DNA of 64,000 nucleotides. It comes from Marinoscillum sp. MHG1-6. GTDB lineage: Bacteria > Bacteroidota > Bacteroidia > Cytophagales > Cyclobacteriaceae. A program made the translations under genes and the position numbers. Where the stretch lies: assembly GCF_024714475.1 (NCBI RefSeq), contig NZ_JAMZMI010000001.1, forward strand, positions 62,001-126,000. Reading direction: 5' to 3'. Below the pieces are notes generated by a model that saw nothing but the letters and a program-made list of their open reading frames with translations, made no database searches and was not told the origin of the DNA. This document shows, piece after piece, positions 6,989 through 16,257 of this stretch; position 1 is the stretch's first letter; each line of letters opens with the position of its first letter.

Positions 6989-9900
6989 TTAGAAATCTAA
7001 ACCAATTGTGAAATAGAATCTGTTAGATCCAATTTGATAATCCTGAATTGGTTTCGCTATATCCAACTTAATGTAGTACCCAAACAGGACGGTTCTCAGA
7101 CCCCAGCCATACCCAGCGAGCCATGGGTTTTGGAAACTCGCTATCTCTGCACTGAACAATGAGCCGGGTTCATGGTATTTTTTTGTTAGAGCCGCATTGT
7201 GCCCTGCAACTGGTGCCTTCCCATTCCATGCAGTCCCCAAATCATAAAAACCAACTAACTGGAAGTTCCTGAGGAAGTTAGAGGCTATCGGCCCTCTGGA
7301 AAAATAGCGGAATACAGGCACCCGAAGCTCGGCATTGAACACAAATGCATTGGTACCAAATGCTTCATTATAGTCGAAGCCTCTTAGATTGGTCACAAAC
7401 TCAGTGAATAGAATATTCGAATTTTCCAGGGTATTGCTTAATACCAGTGGGTCCTCTGTTCCCTGATTGGCATATTGCTGGAATATCCAGTTTTTCATCC
7501 CTCCAATCAAAAATTTCTGCCGGTTGTTGCCCATCGATTTCCCAAAATAAGCTCGGGTAGCAAGGGTTATTTCACGGTGAACTTTTTGATAATGCCTCAA
7601 ATCGACTTTAATCTTAGAAAAGCTTCTACTATCATCCCATAACGACTTGTAGTTGCTATACTCCACGATGCCACGTGTTCCCTGATGGATATTAAAGCCC
7701 CTTTCGATTGTGTTGTCGATGACCATCGAGGTAGTAATGCCCGGATAAATAGTTCTGTTGTCTTTTGCAAACCCTGAGGCTGCGGAATTTCTGATCACAT
7801 AGTCACTTTGAAGATTCTGGAAACTGGTGACAGCAACGAATGGTGAAAACTCAAAACGAACAGTGTTTGACACTGGAATAGCGGCAGAAACCTCCCATTT
7901 ATCCAATACATATTTCTGTCTGGACTCGTTATCGGAACTGCTTGAATTTTCAGGGCTGAACATGAAAAGGTAGGTCTTTCTATCAAGCCTAACCCTGAAG
8001 TCCATCCAATATTTCAGGTAATCATATTGAGCGAAAATATCACCGCTTTTGAAATCACTTGTGGCAAGTAACCCGCCTGTCAGTCTATGATTTTCAAGAA
8101 TATCACTCACTTCTGATTCCACCAAAAAGGAAAATCCCCGCAAAGGGTCAACAGCCGCTGAGGTCACTACATTGCTAAAACTAAACCGTGGCTCATAGGC
8201 AATGGGACCAACCACCGTACGCTTCTTTTCGAACTTCTGGTAGTTGCTAAAGAAAGACTCCGGCTTGAAGGTCGGACGATCGTCATCCTCAAATTCATAA
8301 TTATTAATATCAATAAAATCTTCTCCTTCTATATTGTCCTCCTCTGCTTCACCAATTTCCGAAGCATCTGTTTGATCAACCTTCTTCACGGTATCTTCTT
8401 CAAACAGGAACTCATCAGGCATTAGAAGTGAATCTTCTACCGGTATCTTGAGGTCCTCAACCTCTACTTCAGGTTTCTTTTCCTCTACCGGATATAATGG
8501 CGTATTGGGGTCAACATAAACGTTTTGCATTTTGCTGACTACCATCCGTGCTTGTTCCAATCTTTTCCGGCCAGTTTGCGGAGTAAAAATCCTTTGATCC
8601 AAATCAGGGTTCATTTCTACATAAACCTTTTCCCGGCCATCATCCAGCATTATGTAAGAAAGGTTGTTACTACTAGCAGATAAATCATAATCACGAATGC
8701 CATTTTTATAGGCACTCACCTGGTAGGATAGAGAATCTAGGAAGCTATATTTATAGACATTATTGATCCCTTTTAGGTCCGATAAATAGTAGACCACATA
8801 TTCATTTTTCACAATGGGCCTGGTGTCCTTACCATATGTACTTGTTAAGCGCTGGAACCGGGTTGTTGATGTGTCCAAATCGAACAAAAACAAATTATAG
8901 AGCTGTCCAATGTCTTGTATTGAAGGTGAGCTCACCTCAACAGAATCTGACTTCCTGTTTGAACTGAAGATCACCGCAGCTGTCCCGGGAATAAAAACAG
9001 GATCAATATCATCGTAAGTATCATCTGTGATTCTTTTCAGCGCATTCCTTCTCATACTGATCAGGAAAATATCGTTTTGACCGTCAATATCACCACTGAG
9101 CACCGCCAACTTGCCATTGTGGTTAAAGGAGAAACTTTTTACCTGATTGAACCTTTCCAATGGTTTATCGAGTTTTTGCCCGGTTGACAAATTGTGCGTA
9201 GACAATATCAGATCGCCACGTTTGTAATATAGTATCCCCAATATTTCATCAGCTTGCCAGTCGATCAAGGGTAGGTTATAGTCTACTTCCTGTCCATTGA
9301 TCAGGTAACCTCCCTGCATAACCTTCTGCTGCCTGCCCGATTTCAAATCGGCTACGATCACATCAAATTTGCCATTCTTATGATAGGTGTATGCAACCAG
9401 ATTTCCGGTTTTATTCACTTTCACGTGACCAAGCCGAGCCTTAAAATACCTCGAGGAAGTAAGCTCATTTTCCTTGTCAGGGGTTATATAATTTTGTTTG
9501 ATCTCCTCCTCCTGCAGGAGGTAATAGTTTTGCCAATCTTCCAGGAACTGCTTGTACGAAAGACCGAGAGTACTGGCAATGCTGTTCTCTTCATTTCGAA
9601 TGATTCTGGTCAGATTCAATATGTTAGAGATATTGCTCTCTCCATATTTTACGGCAATGAAATTCCAGATAGATTGACCCAGTATGGCTGCATCTTCCCC
9701 CTGAACTTTCACAAACCGCTTAATCTTTCTACGTACTAGGTAATCCCTAACATAGTCATCCATCTCATCTGACCAGCCATAGGCCAAATAACGAGAGGCA
9801 CCATCCATAAACCAGGCGGGCAGGCTAAGGAGATAAGCATTCTGGAATATTTCTGCCAGGCTCCCCCCATACATCATGTCTTCAATCAATATTCTGGAAA

Positions 9901-10324
9901 GGCGCTGATTGATGGAACTTTTAAAGCCATCGCTTGTCCCGGGATAGGGTATTTCCACCTGGAGCTTTACGAAGTCAGTCTTTCCTCCTATGGTAAATAC
10001 ATCACCGCCAATACCAATATTACTTTGCTGTAAATCCTGTATAGAGTTATATATGAAGATCTTTGTTTTGGCGTAGGGAGCATAACCCAAAATATCCGTG
10101 ATCTCGGTGAACTCATCTTCGAGGTAGGCCATGGCCTGACGGGCATAATCATGCCCCCCGGCATAGTAGTATACTTCAAAGTTGTTTGTGGAGTAGAAAT
10201 ACCAATCGAACTTCTTGTATTGAATTCGGTTCTGACCAAATTCAGTATAATAATACTGGCCATGAGATAAGTATCCCACCATCAGGAAAGTCCCAATCAA
10301 TAATATTTCCTTGAAGTATCTCAT
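6989..10324 (-). CDS. outer-membrane protein with peptidase MA-like, TolB-like propeller and barrel regions
   Basis: A 1111-residue exported protein; the signal peptide ends near SHGQ (about 23). Three regions are visible. Residues about 30-260 resemble the peptidase-MA/basic secretory type (SLPAWFMDGASRYLAYG) but without a clear HExxH. About 300-600 is a PD40/TolB-like beta-propeller with repeats such as DPVFIPGTAAVIFSSNRKSD. A long acidic linker (about 620-700) precedes a C-terminal beta-barrel (about 720-1111) with an Omp85-like RGFDYNEAFG segment and a terminal Phe. It is probably anchored in the outer membrane with a periplasmic or surface head. Homologues in Cytophagales are usually called TolB-like or hypothetical. 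Its ATG overlaps the stop of the upstream FAD oxidoreductase (10321-10324). The role is unknown. Confidence 0.75.
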   Translation of the reverse strand: MRYFKEILLIGTFLMVGYLSHGQYYYTEFGQNRIQYKKFDWYFYSTNNFEVYYYAGGHDYARQAMAYLEDEFTEITDILGYAPYAKTKIFIYNSIQDLQQSNIGIGGDVFTIGGKTDFVKLQVEIPYPGTSDGFKSSINQRLSRILIEDMMYGGSLAEIFQNAYLLSLPAWFMDGASRYLAYGWSDEMDDYVRDYLVRRKIKRFVKVQGEDAAILGQSIWNFIAVKYGESNISNILNLTRIIRNEENSIASTLGLSYKQFLEDWQNYYLLQEEEIKQNYITPDKENELTSSRYFKARLGHVKVNKTGNLVAYTYHKNGKFDVIVADLKSGRQQKVMQGGYLINGQEVDYNLPLIDWQADEILGILYYKRGDLILSTHNLSTGQKLDKPLERFNQVKSFSFNHNGKLAVLSGDIDGQNDIFLISMRRNALKRITDDTYDDIDPVFIPGTAAVIFSSNRKSDSVEVSSPSIQDIGQLYNLFLFDLDTSTTRFQRLTSTYGKDTRPIVKNEYVVYYLSDLKGINNVYKYSFLDSLSYQVSAYKNGIRDYDLSASSNNLSYIMLDDGREKVYVEMNPDLDQRIFTPQTGRKRLEQARMVVSKMQNVYVDPNTPLYPVEEKKPEVEVEDLKIPVEDSLLMPDEFLFEEDTVKKVDQTDASEIGEAEEDNIEGEDFIDINNYEFEDDDRPTFKPESFFSNYQKFEKKRTVVGPIAYEPRFSFSNVVTSAAVDPLRGFSFLVESEVSDILENHRLTGGLLATSDFKSGDIFAQYDYLKYWMDFRVRLDRKTYLFMFSPENSSSSDNESRQKYVLDKWEVSAAIPVSNTVRFEFSPFVAVTSFQNLQSDYVIRNSAASGFAKDNRTIYPGITTSMVIDNTIERGFNIHQGTRGIVEYSNYKSLWDDSRSFSKIKVDLRHYQKVHREITLATRAYFGKSMGNNRQKFLIGGMKNWIFQQYANQGTEDPLVLSNTLENSNILFTEFVTNLRGFDYNEAFGTNAFVFNAELRVPVFRYFSRGPIASNFLRNFQLVGFYDLGTAWNGKAPVAGHNAALTKKYHEPGSLFSAEIASFQNPWLAGYGWGLRTVLFGYYIKLDIAKPIQDYQIGSNRFYFTIGLDF

Positions 10325-11373
10325 TTTTTTTCAACTCTCCGGATATCAACGGCCGGAGAAAGGCCTTCATCTCTTAACAAGTAATTTACAAATTGGGTTG
10401 CGAAATATGGCACGAGCGAAACCCCTTTTGTACCGAACCCATTAAAAATTCCGATGAGCGGGTGATCCTCCAGCATTCCTATGAACGGCCTTCGATCATA
10501 GGTAGCTGGTCGCACCCCGGCTTTATGCCCTACAATTTCAAATTCCAACTCCATTAGTTTGGATAGTCGGTCAATCAACTCTTGTTTTCCCTTAGCTGTC
10601 GGGTTATGATCCAGTGTGCTATGATCATAAGTGGAACCTACCTTGAAGTAACCATTCTTTGGCAGCATAAAAACACCACGATTGAATATCCTATCTGATG
10701 GCAAATCAACATCCACTTCCAACACCTCTCCTTTAACAGGCTTAAATGGAAGCCAGTCAAAATAAGGATTATTGACAGCATCAGGCCCCTCACAAAAAAT
10801 GACTTTTTCCGCTTGTATGTCCTGATATTTAACACCCGAGTTTTCAATGACCAGATCACCAAAAACCATTTCCCCTGCGCAATAGGATTGATTGGAAACA
10901 AAATATTCCTTCGCCTTCTCTAAAAGTGCCGGAAGATCTACCGAACCTGATTTTTTCAACTCAAGCCCTCCGAACTGATCCTTAATCCCAGGAACATTTA
11001 AGCTATTGGTTCTAATTGCCTTCAAATAGGCCGAATAATCACTCGACCCTGCTTTTCCCTGCCAGTCATTCTGTTCTTCTACTGAAAAAAATGGCCGATA
11101 GATGGTTTTAGGATAGTGAAATTTACCCCCAAGGCGTTGCTCTAACCGATCATAAAAAGCTTGCAGGTCCTGAAAAAGATCATCAGCCATCCAGGTTTTG
11201 ACCATTTGTCTGCCAGTGATTGGATTGTAGAGTCCACCGGCCTTTTTGGAGGATGTATGCTCCGTTTCCTTGTTCAGAACATGCACCTTCTTGCCATTGG
11301 ACATAAGCTCCAGAGCCAGCAAAGAACCTGCTATTCCCTGACCTACAATCAAAAAATCAACTTTCTTCAACAC
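10321..11373 (-). CDS. FAD-dependent oxidoreductase (DAO family)
   Basis: A cytosolic FAD enzyme of the D-amino-acid oxidase/glycine oxidase fold. The N-terminal dinucleotide motif GQGIAGSLLALEL follows the first strand (VDFLIVG). Later motifs include KAGGLYNPITGRQ, KVGSTYDHSTLDHN, AGVRPATYDRRPFIG and the C-terminal GIFNGFGTKGVSLVPY flavin site. No in-frame ATG precedes the Rossmann strand, so I place the start at GTG 11371-11373; TTG at 11368-11370 or the distant TTG at 11404-11406 are alternatives. The substrate is unknown. The gene overlaps the large outer-membrane gene by four bases and diverges from the MBL hydrolase. Confidence 0.8.
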   Translation of the reverse strand: MLKKVDFLIVGQGIAGSLLALELMSNGKKVHVLNKETEHTSSKKAGGLYNPITGRQMVKTWMADDLFQDLQAFYDRLEQRLGGKFHYPKTIYRPFFSVEEQNDWQGKAGSSDYSAYLKAIRTNSLNVPGIKDQFGGLELKKSGSVDLPALLEKAKEYFVSNQSYCAGEMVFGDLVIENSGVKYQDIQAEKVIFCEGPDAVNNPYFDWLPFKPVKGEVLEVDVDLPSDRIFNRGVFMLPKNGYFKVGSTYDHSTLDHNPTAKGKQELIDRLSKLMELEFEIVGHKAGVRPATYDRRPFIGMLEDHPLIGIFNGFGTKGVSLVPYFATQFVNYLLRDEGLSPAVDIRRVEKK

Positions 11374-11418
11374 TCGTATATTTTGTACAAATTTGCATGA
11401 ATTCAAGCACCAAGATCA

Positions 11419-12060
11419 ATGATGAATATCAAATCTTTCGTATTTAACCCTTTTTATGAAAACACCTACCTTCTTTGGGATGAGACAAAGGAGGCAATCA
11501 TCATAGACCCGGGATGCTATGAAAAATACGAGAGGGATGAGCTCATTGGTTTTGTGGCGAGCGAAGACCTTAAAGTTGTAAAAATTGTCAATACGCACTG
11601 TCATGTGGACCATGTTCTTGGCAACTATTACCTAAAGGATCATTTCAAATGTCCTTTGTGGATACCAGAAAATGAAGCTGCCAATTATGAGTCCGTATCG
11701 GTGGTCGCATCACGATATGGTATTCATGGCTATACTAAGGGTGAACCCGATGAATTGATGAAGGAAGGAGATACCCTTAAGGTCGGAAATGAAGAGTGCT
11801 CTATCATTGAAGCACCAGGGCACTCACCAGGACACCAGCTATTTTATTTCCAAAACGAAAAAGTATTGATCGGTGGCGATGTACTTTTCAGACAAAGCAT
11901 TGGCAGAACTGACCTTCCCGGAGGCGATCATGACACCCTGCTCAATAACATAAAGCAAAAAGTATATACCTTACCGGAGGACACGGTGGTTTATCCAGGA
12001 CACGGTCCCGAAACCACCATCGGTTTTGAAAAAGTTAACAACCCATTTGTAAGAGGCTAA
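11419..12060 (+). CDS. MBL-fold metallo-hydrolase (glyoxalase II-like)
   Basis: A 213-residue metallo-beta-lactamase-fold hydrolase. The zinc motif THCHVDH (about 64-70), the second His in APGHSPGH, the bridging Asp in GGDVLFRQSIGRTD and the last His in YPGHGPETT are all present, so a binuclear metal site is expected. The overall pattern is that of the YcbL/glyoxalase II-like group, which hydrolyses glutathione-type thioesters or acts in related detoxification. It is shorter than true GloB and lacks the C-terminal substrate domain. It is the first gene of a plus-strand run with pssA, porU and porV, 7 bp before pssA. Confidence 0.88.
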   Translation: MMNIKSFVFNPFYENTYLLWDETKEAIIIDPGCYEKYERDELIGFVASEDLKVVKIVNTHCHVDHVLGNYYLKDHFKCPLWIPENEAANYESVSVVASRYGIHGYTKGEPDELMKEGDTLKVGNEECSIIEAPGHSPGHQLFYFQNEKVLIGGDVLFRQSIGRTDLPGGDHDTLLNNIKQKVYTLPEDTVVYPGHGPETTIGFEKVNNPFVRG

Positions 12061-12067
12061 TCATATA

Positions 12068-12739
12068 ATGAAGAGACACATTCCTAACATTTTGACTTGC
12101 ACTAACCTTGTTGTAGGAGCGTTGGGATGTATTTCTATCATTAAAGGAGACTTGTGGAATGCCATTTACTTTGTGATTGTAGCTGCGGCTTTTGACTTTT
12201 TTGACGGCTTTGCAGCCAGGCTTTTGAATGTCAAATCCGAGTTGGGCAAAGAACTGGATTCACTGGCGGATATGATCTCATTTGGGCTCTTACCAGCCAT
12301 ATACTTGCAGGCAGCCTTGGCCAAAACGGGCATAGATCCTTTAATACTCTCCTATGTTCCGATATTGATTGCTCCATTTTCTGCCTTGAGACTGGCCAAA
12401 TTTAACCTTGATACTCGACAAGCTGATCAATTCATCGGTCTACCAACACCCGCAAATGCCATTATGATTACGTCCATGGGATTCCTTCCCAATGGTTTAG
12501 AAAGCTGGCAGCTAATCGTACTGGCTATTGCCTCTTGCATTTTGCTGGTATCTAATATTCCAATGCTCGCGTTGAAGTTTAGCAGCTTTGGTTTCAAAGA
12601 AAATTTATGGCGATACCTTTTGATCATTATGAGCTTGGCTTTGATCCTGATCTTAGGAAAATCTGGTGTCGTCTATATCATACCTACCTACATCATCGTT
12701 TCAATTCTCGGGAATTTTATCTCTAAAAAGAGCGTTTAA
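12068..12739 (+). CDS. pssA: CDP-diacylglycerol--serine O-phosphatidyltransferase
   Basis: Integral membrane enzyme of 223 residues that makes phosphatidylserine from CDP-diacylglycerol and serine, the precursor of phosphatidylethanolamine. The CDP-alcohol phosphotransferase signature DFFDGFAARLLN is followed by SELGKELDSLADMISFG (about residues 39-75), exactly the D-x2-DG-x2-AR-x8-G-x3-D-x3-D pattern. About seven hydrophobic helices follow. The length and the SFG after the last Asp match bacterial PssA of the type II group. porU follows about 30 bp later. Confidence 0.93.
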   Translation: MKRHIPNILTCTNLVVGALGCISIIKGDLWNAIYFVIVAAAFDFFDGFAARLLNVKSELGKELDSLADMISFGLLPAIYLQAALAKTGIDPLILSYVPILIAPFSALRLAKFNLDTRQADQFIGLPTPANAIMITSMGFLPNGLESWQLIVLAIASCILLVSNIPMLALKFSSFGFKENLWRYLLIIMSLALILILGKSGVVYIIPTYIIVSILGNFISKKSV

Positions 12740-12751
12740 ATTGATCCCTCA

Positions 12752-12759
12752 TACTTTTG
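12752..12759 (+). promoter_or_regulatory. candidate -7 element before porU
   Basis: TACTTTTG matches TAnnTTTG and lies in the short gap between pssA and porU, suggesting an internal promoter. It also argues against using the in-frame TTG at 12757, which is inside the element. Confidence 0.35.
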
Positions 12760-12768
12760 TGGACTGAA

Positions 12769-15700
12769 ATGCGTTGGATAGCAAGAATGAGAGCATTCCT
12801 TTTTTTTACCGTCACACTGATATTCTATGTCAGCCATGCCCAGAGTGTTCTCTCTGAAGGCCCCTGGTTTAAAATTGGGATAACTGAAAATGGCGCTTAC
12901 AAGCTGGATCGAAATTTCTTTGCCAACCAGTTAAAGGTCGATCCGGCATCAATTGACCCCAGAACGGTAAAACTCTATGGACACGCCGGCGGTGGCCCAC
13001 TTCCCCAAGCCAATAGTATCTTCAGATATGATGATCCTCCGGAAAACGCTATCGTCGCAGTAGGGGAAAATGACGGTATTTTTAATGAAGGAGATTATTT
13101 TCTCTTTTATGGAAATAGCCCTGATAAATTGAAGCTTCAGGAGGACGGCTCTCTCGACTTTGTTAATAATCCATATTCAGATACCACCTACTATTTGCTG
13201 ACTTTCGGTGGAACTGTTGGAATCAGGGCCGGCGCTATCCCTGCTGGTTCACCAGCCGGTACTCCCATTACTGAATTTGATGATTACATCGCACATAAAT
13301 CTGAAGAGGATAACATCCTAAACTCTGGTAGAATCTGGTATAGCTTCCCTTTGACAACATCGTTCGGTGGTGATATTTCAAAGGCATTTCAATACTCGGT
13401 TCCAGGTATTCAAGATTCTATTGGCATCAAAATGAACCTATTGGGAGCCTCACTCTTTGATGCGTCCTTTGATATTTTCCTCAACAGTTCACTTTTGGCC
13501 AATCAACTGGTCAGTCCCATTTTAGATCAAACCTATGTTGATCGTGCGATTGAATACCCGTTGGATTTTACCATAGATAACAACACTTCTGAGTCTCTAT
13601 CTCTACTCTTTTATTTCAATGAAAATAGAGTCAACGGCCGAAACAGTGCAGGGCACATTGATTATTTCTATCTGGGATTTAAGAGAACACTGGCTTTATA
13701 TGATGACCAAATGCAATTCAGAAGCAGGCAAGCCATAGGAAATACAGCGACCTACAATCTCAATTCTCTGGGCAAAAGTAATGTCGCTATTTGGAATATT
13801 ACAGATCCCATCAACCCAAAGGTTCAGGCCTATAATCAGAATGGAAATACCATTTCCTTTACAGAAAGCAATGCAGGTCTTCTTAGTGAATACATTGCTT
13901 TTCAGGTAAACACTTGTCCGACACCCAAAGCCAGCGGGAGCATTGCAAACCAAAACCTCAAGGCCAACGTCGATGTTGATGCTATCATCGTCAGTGCCCC
14001 GGAATTCCTAAGTGAGGCTCAAAGACTGGCCGATTTTCATGCCTCCTATGACGGACTATCTGTAAAAGTGGTCACCACCCGACAAATCTATAATGAGTTC
14101 GCTTCGGGAATGCAGGATCTCACGGCCATCAGAGATTACCTCAAATATGTTTATGATCAGGGGGCGCAATTAAGGTATGCGTTGCTTTTCGGGGACGCTT
14201 CTTTTGACTATAAAGGACTTGACGACAGATTAAAAAAAGAAAACTTTGTCCCTGTCTATGAATCAAGAGAGTCCATCCACAAGCTTTATAGCCATTCATC
14301 GGATGATTATTATGGCTTCTTTGAAGAGGACGAGGGTGATTGGTATGAAGGTGATCAATACCCAAGTGGCACTCCTATTCCCGGAACCTACGTTGACCAT
14401 ACCCTGGAAATAGGCGTGGGAAGAATCCCCGTTCATAGTCTCGAAGACGCCACCAATGTGGTAAACAAAATTATTCGGTATTCCACCAGCAAAAATGCCT
14501 TCGGGTCCTGGAGAACTGCTGTTGCTTATATGGCTGACGATGGAGATGGCAATCAACATATGGAGGATTCCGAGAAGCTGAATCAAATTTTGTTTGATGA
14601 CCACCCTCAGTACAATGCCAAGCGCCTGTACATCGACAACTTCCAGCAACCGGATCGTCAAAGTCCGGACATGCGAGCTGCCATCAAGAAAAGACTTGAG
14701 GATGGCGTCCTTATTTTGGATTACCTGGGACATGGCGGAAATAATGACTTAATGCAGGAATCTGTTGTGGATCGACTATGGATCTCTGACCTTACCAACC
14801 GGCATAAACTCCCACTTTTTGTGACTGCAACCTGTATTTTCGGAGTGTATGACGACCCGTCCACCAGTCTCGAGAAATCAGGCGGAGAACGACTACTAAC
14901 ACATCCAAATGGAGGTGCAATTGCTTTATTAAGTACCACCAGAGCAGTATTCGCTCATACCAATTACCCCGTGAACGAAGCTTTTCATAATGCAGCATTT
15001 CAAAGGATTAAGGGCGAGTATCCACGTCTCGGCGATATCGTAAGAATCACTAAAAACAACAGCCTTAGAGGGCCTATTAATAGAAACTTCGCCCTGTTAG
15101 GGGATCCCATGCTTCGTCTCAATTACCCTGAGTATGAAATCCGTTTTGATAGCCTGGAATCTGACACATTGAGTGCACTGGGCACCTACACGCTTACCGG
15201 CAATGTTTATCTGGATTCTTCTACAGTTGATAATGATTTCAATGGTTATGCCTCAATCACTGTTTGGGACATCCCAAGAAAAAAGATCACTCTGGGTTTA
15301 GACAACCCCACTTATGGTTCCATTGAAGGTGAGGTCAATGACCCCTTCCAATATTCAGAACAGGATAATGCGCTATTTCGAGGCGAGGTGAGTATCACTA
15401 ATGGGTCATTTGAAGTTTCATTCGTACTACCGAAGAACTCCTCCTACAAATATCAAAAAGGGAAAATCACCGCTTATGCAATGGCTGATAACCAGCTATT
15501 AGACGCCAATGGTGGTGCGAGAGATTTCGTGATAGGTGGTACAGGTGAATTTGAAATCGATAATACCCCTCCGGAAATATCACTTTACCTGAATGATCCA
15601 TCCTTCCAAAACGGGGATGTTGTTGGCCCGAGTAGCCTGTTCATTGCCGAATTATCTGACAATAACGGCATTAACATCAGCACCAATGGGTTTAATCAAA

Positions 15701-16224
15701 ACCTGACCCTAACGCTCAATGATACGCTGACTTTGGAATTAAACGATTACTACACGGCTTCAAGAGATGATTACACTACCGGAAAAATCGTTTATCCTAT
15801 TAATAATTTGCCTGCCGGAAGGTATCATGGAGAATTAAAGGTTTGGGACACACACAATAATTACACTATAAAATCAGTTGACTTTAAAGTCTCTGATAAA
15901 CCGAGAATAAGCCTGTTTAACGTAATGAACTTTCCGAACCCTGTTGCTAGCGATGGCAGCACGACCTTTGCCTTCGAGCATGATCGTCTTGGTGAAGGAC
16001 TCACTGTGATTGTTGATCTATATGACCAATGGGGAGGGAAAGTTAACAAATGGACATTTGCTATTGATGATGCCAATCTGGAGGTTGACGATCTGACTGT
16101 GCTAATGACTAACAATAACGGAGACCGGGTAAAGAATGGAATGTACTTCTATAGATTAAAAGTAATTAGTACAATTGATGGTGCAAACAACGAGGTAATT
16201 CAGAGACTGCTAATCAATAATTAA
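12769..16224 (+). CDS. porU: type IX secretion system sortase PorU
   Basis: T9SS C-terminal signal peptidase/sortase, about 1151 residues. On the cell surface it removes the C-terminal signal of T9SS cargo and attaches the cargo to lipid. A signal peptide (core FLFFTVTLIFYVSHAQ) precedes a long beta-rich N-terminal part. The gingipain-type C25 peptidase domain follows, with the catalytic His in DYLGHGGNND (about 655) and the Cys in VTATCIFGVYDD (about 689). Ig-like modules and a C-terminal domain ending in GMYFYRLKV complete it. The ATG at 12769 is used; ATG 12787 gives an equally good signal peptide. It is directly followed by porV, its attachment-complex partner. Assignment is strong. Confidence 0.93.
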   Translation: MRWIARMRAFLFFTVTLIFYVSHAQSVLSEGPWFKIGITENGAYKLDRNFFANQLKVDPASIDPRTVKLYGHAGGGPLPQANSIFRYDDPPENAIVAVGENDGIFNEGDYFLFYGNSPDKLKLQEDGSLDFVNNPYSDTTYYLLTFGGTVGIRAGAIPAGSPAGTPITEFDDYIAHKSEEDNILNSGRIWYSFPLTTSFGGDISKAFQYSVPGIQDSIGIKMNLLGASLFDASFDIFLNSSLLANQLVSPILDQTYVDRAIEYPLDFTIDNNTSESLSLLFYFNENRVNGRNSAGHIDYFYLGFKRTLALYDDQMQFRSRQAIGNTATYNLNSLGKSNVAIWNITDPINPKVQAYNQNGNTISFTESNAGLLSEYIAFQVNTCPTPKASGSIANQNLKANVDVDAIIVSAPEFLSEAQRLADFHASYDGLSVKVVTTRQIYNEFASGMQDLTAIRDYLKYVYDQGAQLRYALLFGDASFDYKGLDDRLKKENFVPVYESRESIHKLYSHSSDDYYGFFEEDEGDWYEGDQYPSGTPIPGTYVDHTLEIGVGRIPVHSLEDATNVVNKIIRYSTSKNAFGSWRTAVAYMADDGDGNQHMEDSEKLNQILFDDHPQYNAKRLYIDNFQQPDRQSPDMRAAIKKRLEDGVLILDYLGHGGNNDLMQESVVDRLWISDLTNRHKLPLFVTATCIFGVYDDPSTSLEKSGGERLLTHPNGGAIALLSTTRAVFAHTNYPVNEAFHNAAFQRIKGEYPRLGDIVRITKNNSLRGPINRNFALLGDPMLRLNYPEYEIRFDSLESDTLSALGTYTLTGNVYLDSSTVDNDFNGYASITVWDIPRKKITLGLDNPTYGSIEGEVNDPFQYSEQDNALFRGEVSITNGSFEVSFVLPKNSSYKYQKGKITAYAMADNQLLDANGGARDFVIGGTGEFEIDNTPPEISLYLNDPSFQNGDVVGPSSLFIAELSDNNGINISTNGFNQNLTLTLNDTLTLELNDYYTASRDDYTTGKIVYPINNLPAGRYHGELKVWDTHNNYTIKSVDFKVSDKPRISLFNVMNFPNPVASDGSTTFAFEHDRLGEGLTVIVDLYDQWGGKVNKWTFAIDDANLEVDDLTVLMTNNNGDRVKNGMYFYRLKVISTIDGANNEVIQRLLINN

Positions 16225-16225
16225 G

Positions 16226-16233
16226 TATCTTTG
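16226..16233 (+). promoter_or_regulatory. candidate -7 element for porV
   Basis: TATCTTTG lies just after the porU stop, 24 bases before the porV ATG. No TTTG occurs at the expected upstream distance, so this is half a promoter match. Confidence 0.35.
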
Positions 16234-16257
16234 CAAACTTTTTAAAACAATATTTTC

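Noticed and set aside
9380-9739. 119-codon plus-strand frame inside the 1111-residue gene
   Set aside because: Antisense shadow of a continuous conserved reading frame; no signal or motif.
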